NCBI GenBank assembly: GCA_029856615.1
Contig: JAHKLF010000102.1
Location: forward strand, 1-6,031
Length of the DNA: 6,031 nucleotides
Direction: 5' to 3'
DNA from: Candidatus Njordarchaeota archaeon
GTDB lineage: Archaea > Asgardarchaeota > Njordarchaeia > Njordarchaeales > Njordarchaeaceae
Notes under the pieces: model-generated
What the model saw: the letters and a program-made list of their open reading frames with translations, nothing else
Database searches by the model: none
Told to the model about the DNA's origin: nothing
Shown: positions 5,745 to 6,031 of the stretch, in pieces
Position numbering within the stretch: the stretch's first letter is position 1
Layout of the letters: every line of letters starts with the position of its first letter
Program-made: the position numbers and the translations under genes

Positions 5745-5819
5745 ATGGACTCTTTTGTTTTATTTCACATTATATTTCTATTTATCATAAACAAAATCGA
5801 AAATAAAGTTGCAGGGTAA
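5745..5819 (+). CDS. Possible 24-residue hydrophobic small ORF ahead of the last gene
   Basis: An ATG with GGAG four bases upstream (5737-5740) opens a 24-codon frame. The product has a hydrophobic core FVLFHIIFLFII followed by a charged tail (NKIENKVAG). It stops at TAA, only four bases before the ATG of the downstream gene, an arrangement compatible with translational coupling or a leader peptide. Against it: F/I/L-rich products are expected by chance in AT-rich DNA, the core is short for a membrane span, and the best TATA-like element (5769-5777) for the downstream gene lies inside this frame. A more distant element, ATAATAAAA at about 5681-5689, could drive it. I recognise no homologue. 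Confidence 0.22.
   Translation: MDSFVLFHIIFLFIINKIENKVAG
5769..5777 (+). promoter_or_regulatory. Candidate TATA box of the right-edge gene
   Basis: ATTATATTT predicts a start near 5799 and a leader of about 25 bases for the gene beginning at 5824. If it is the true promoter, the small ORF at 5745-5819 would not be on the message. Confidence 0.35.
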
Positions 5820-5823
5820 TATT

Positions 5824-6031
5824 ATGATAGGAGAAGTACCATCAAGATATGACCTATCTGCTCTAAAGAGAGCTAGCGTACGTCGATTACATTTATTTCG
5901 AATGAAAACCTTTCTAGTGGATCTCCTAATTGATCTTGGGGAAAATCCATCTGCGTGGTATCCATTGATACGGGAAACACTGGCATGCGCATTAAATTTT
6001 AATTTTCTCCGCAGAAGACTTAACATAACAC
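5824..6031 (+). CDS. Unrecognised protein, 5' part only (runs off the window)
   Basis: An open frame starts at the ATG at 5824 and continues for 69 codons without a stop to the window edge; the upstream in-frame stop is TAA at 5788-5790. The N-terminus reads MIGEVPSRYDLSALKRASVR, followed by helix-prone segments rich in Leu, Arg and Asp (MKTFLVDLLIDLGENPSAWY at 27-46, then LIRETLACALNFNFLRRRLN). It has no signal peptide, no membrane segment and no motif I recognise. Composition is that of a normal soluble, helical archaeal protein. The ribosome-binding site is weak (AGGGT, about seven bases ahead). An in-frame ATG at 5902 or a TTG at 5809 are less likely starts. The gene is divergent from dp1 across about 285 bases. 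Replication genes often neighbour dp1 in archaea, but nothing in these residues lets me claim that role. An overlapping minus-strand frame (5778-6026) looks less like a real protein. Confidence 0.6.
   Translation, partial: MIGEVPSRYDLSALKRASVRRLHLFRMKTFLVDLLIDLGENPSAWYPLIRETLACALNFNFLRRRLNIT

Noticed and set aside
5704..5790. 28-codon frame starting at ATG 5704
   Set aside because: No ribosome-binding site, low-complexity product, and it overlaps the better-supported small frame at 5745.
5778..6026. Minus-strand open frame of 82 codons at the right edge
   Set aside because: It fully overlaps the plus-strand frame at 5824, is rich in Ser/Arg/Asn in a shadow-like way, and has no recognisable motif.

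Overview
The window is from an AT-rich archaeal chromosome. Evidence: an archaeal-type Elp3, a single-domain archaeal histone, the small subunit of the archaea-specific replicative polymerase PolD, TATA-like boxes about 25 bases ahead of likely transcription starts, and GGAG or GGTG Shine-Dalgarno sites. PolD is known from Euryarchaeota and from several TACK, Asgard and DPANN lineages but is absent from the classical Crenarchaeota (Thermoprotei), so the host is probably not a standard crenarchaeon. I cannot place it more finely from sequence alone.

Layout, left to right: a complete, intronless tRNA-His(GTG) with encoded G-1 and CCA (110-185); elp3 on the plus strand (294-1907), a tRNA wobble-uridine modifying enzyme; an AMMECR1-family gene on the plus strand (2080-2706); a convergent archaeal histone gene on the minus strand (2754-2987); a 196-base AT-rich divergent promoter region dense in short repeats; thpR (RNA 2',3'-cyclic phosphodiesterase / 2'-5' RNA ligase family) on the plus strand, best started at 3184; the convergent gene for PolD small subunit DP1 on the minus strand (3772-5538); a divergent intergenic region of about 285 bases; and the 5' part of an unrecognised plus-strand gene (5824 to the window edge), possibly preceded by a 24-codon small ORF (5745-5819).

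The genes alternate in orientation and most appear to be single transcription units with their own TATA-like boxes, so there is little operon structure. They fall into two housekeeping themes: RNA metabolism (tRNA-His, Elp3, ThpR) and chromosome structure and replication (histone, DP1). No mobile element, CRISPR array, rRNA or clear foreign gene is visible. It reads as ordinary core genome, not an obvious undescribed system. The points most worth a second look are the histone with an apparent three-residue insertion before loop 1 and its repeat-bracketed promoter, the substituted motif after the motif-IV histidine of DP1, and the unidentified gene divergent from DP1.
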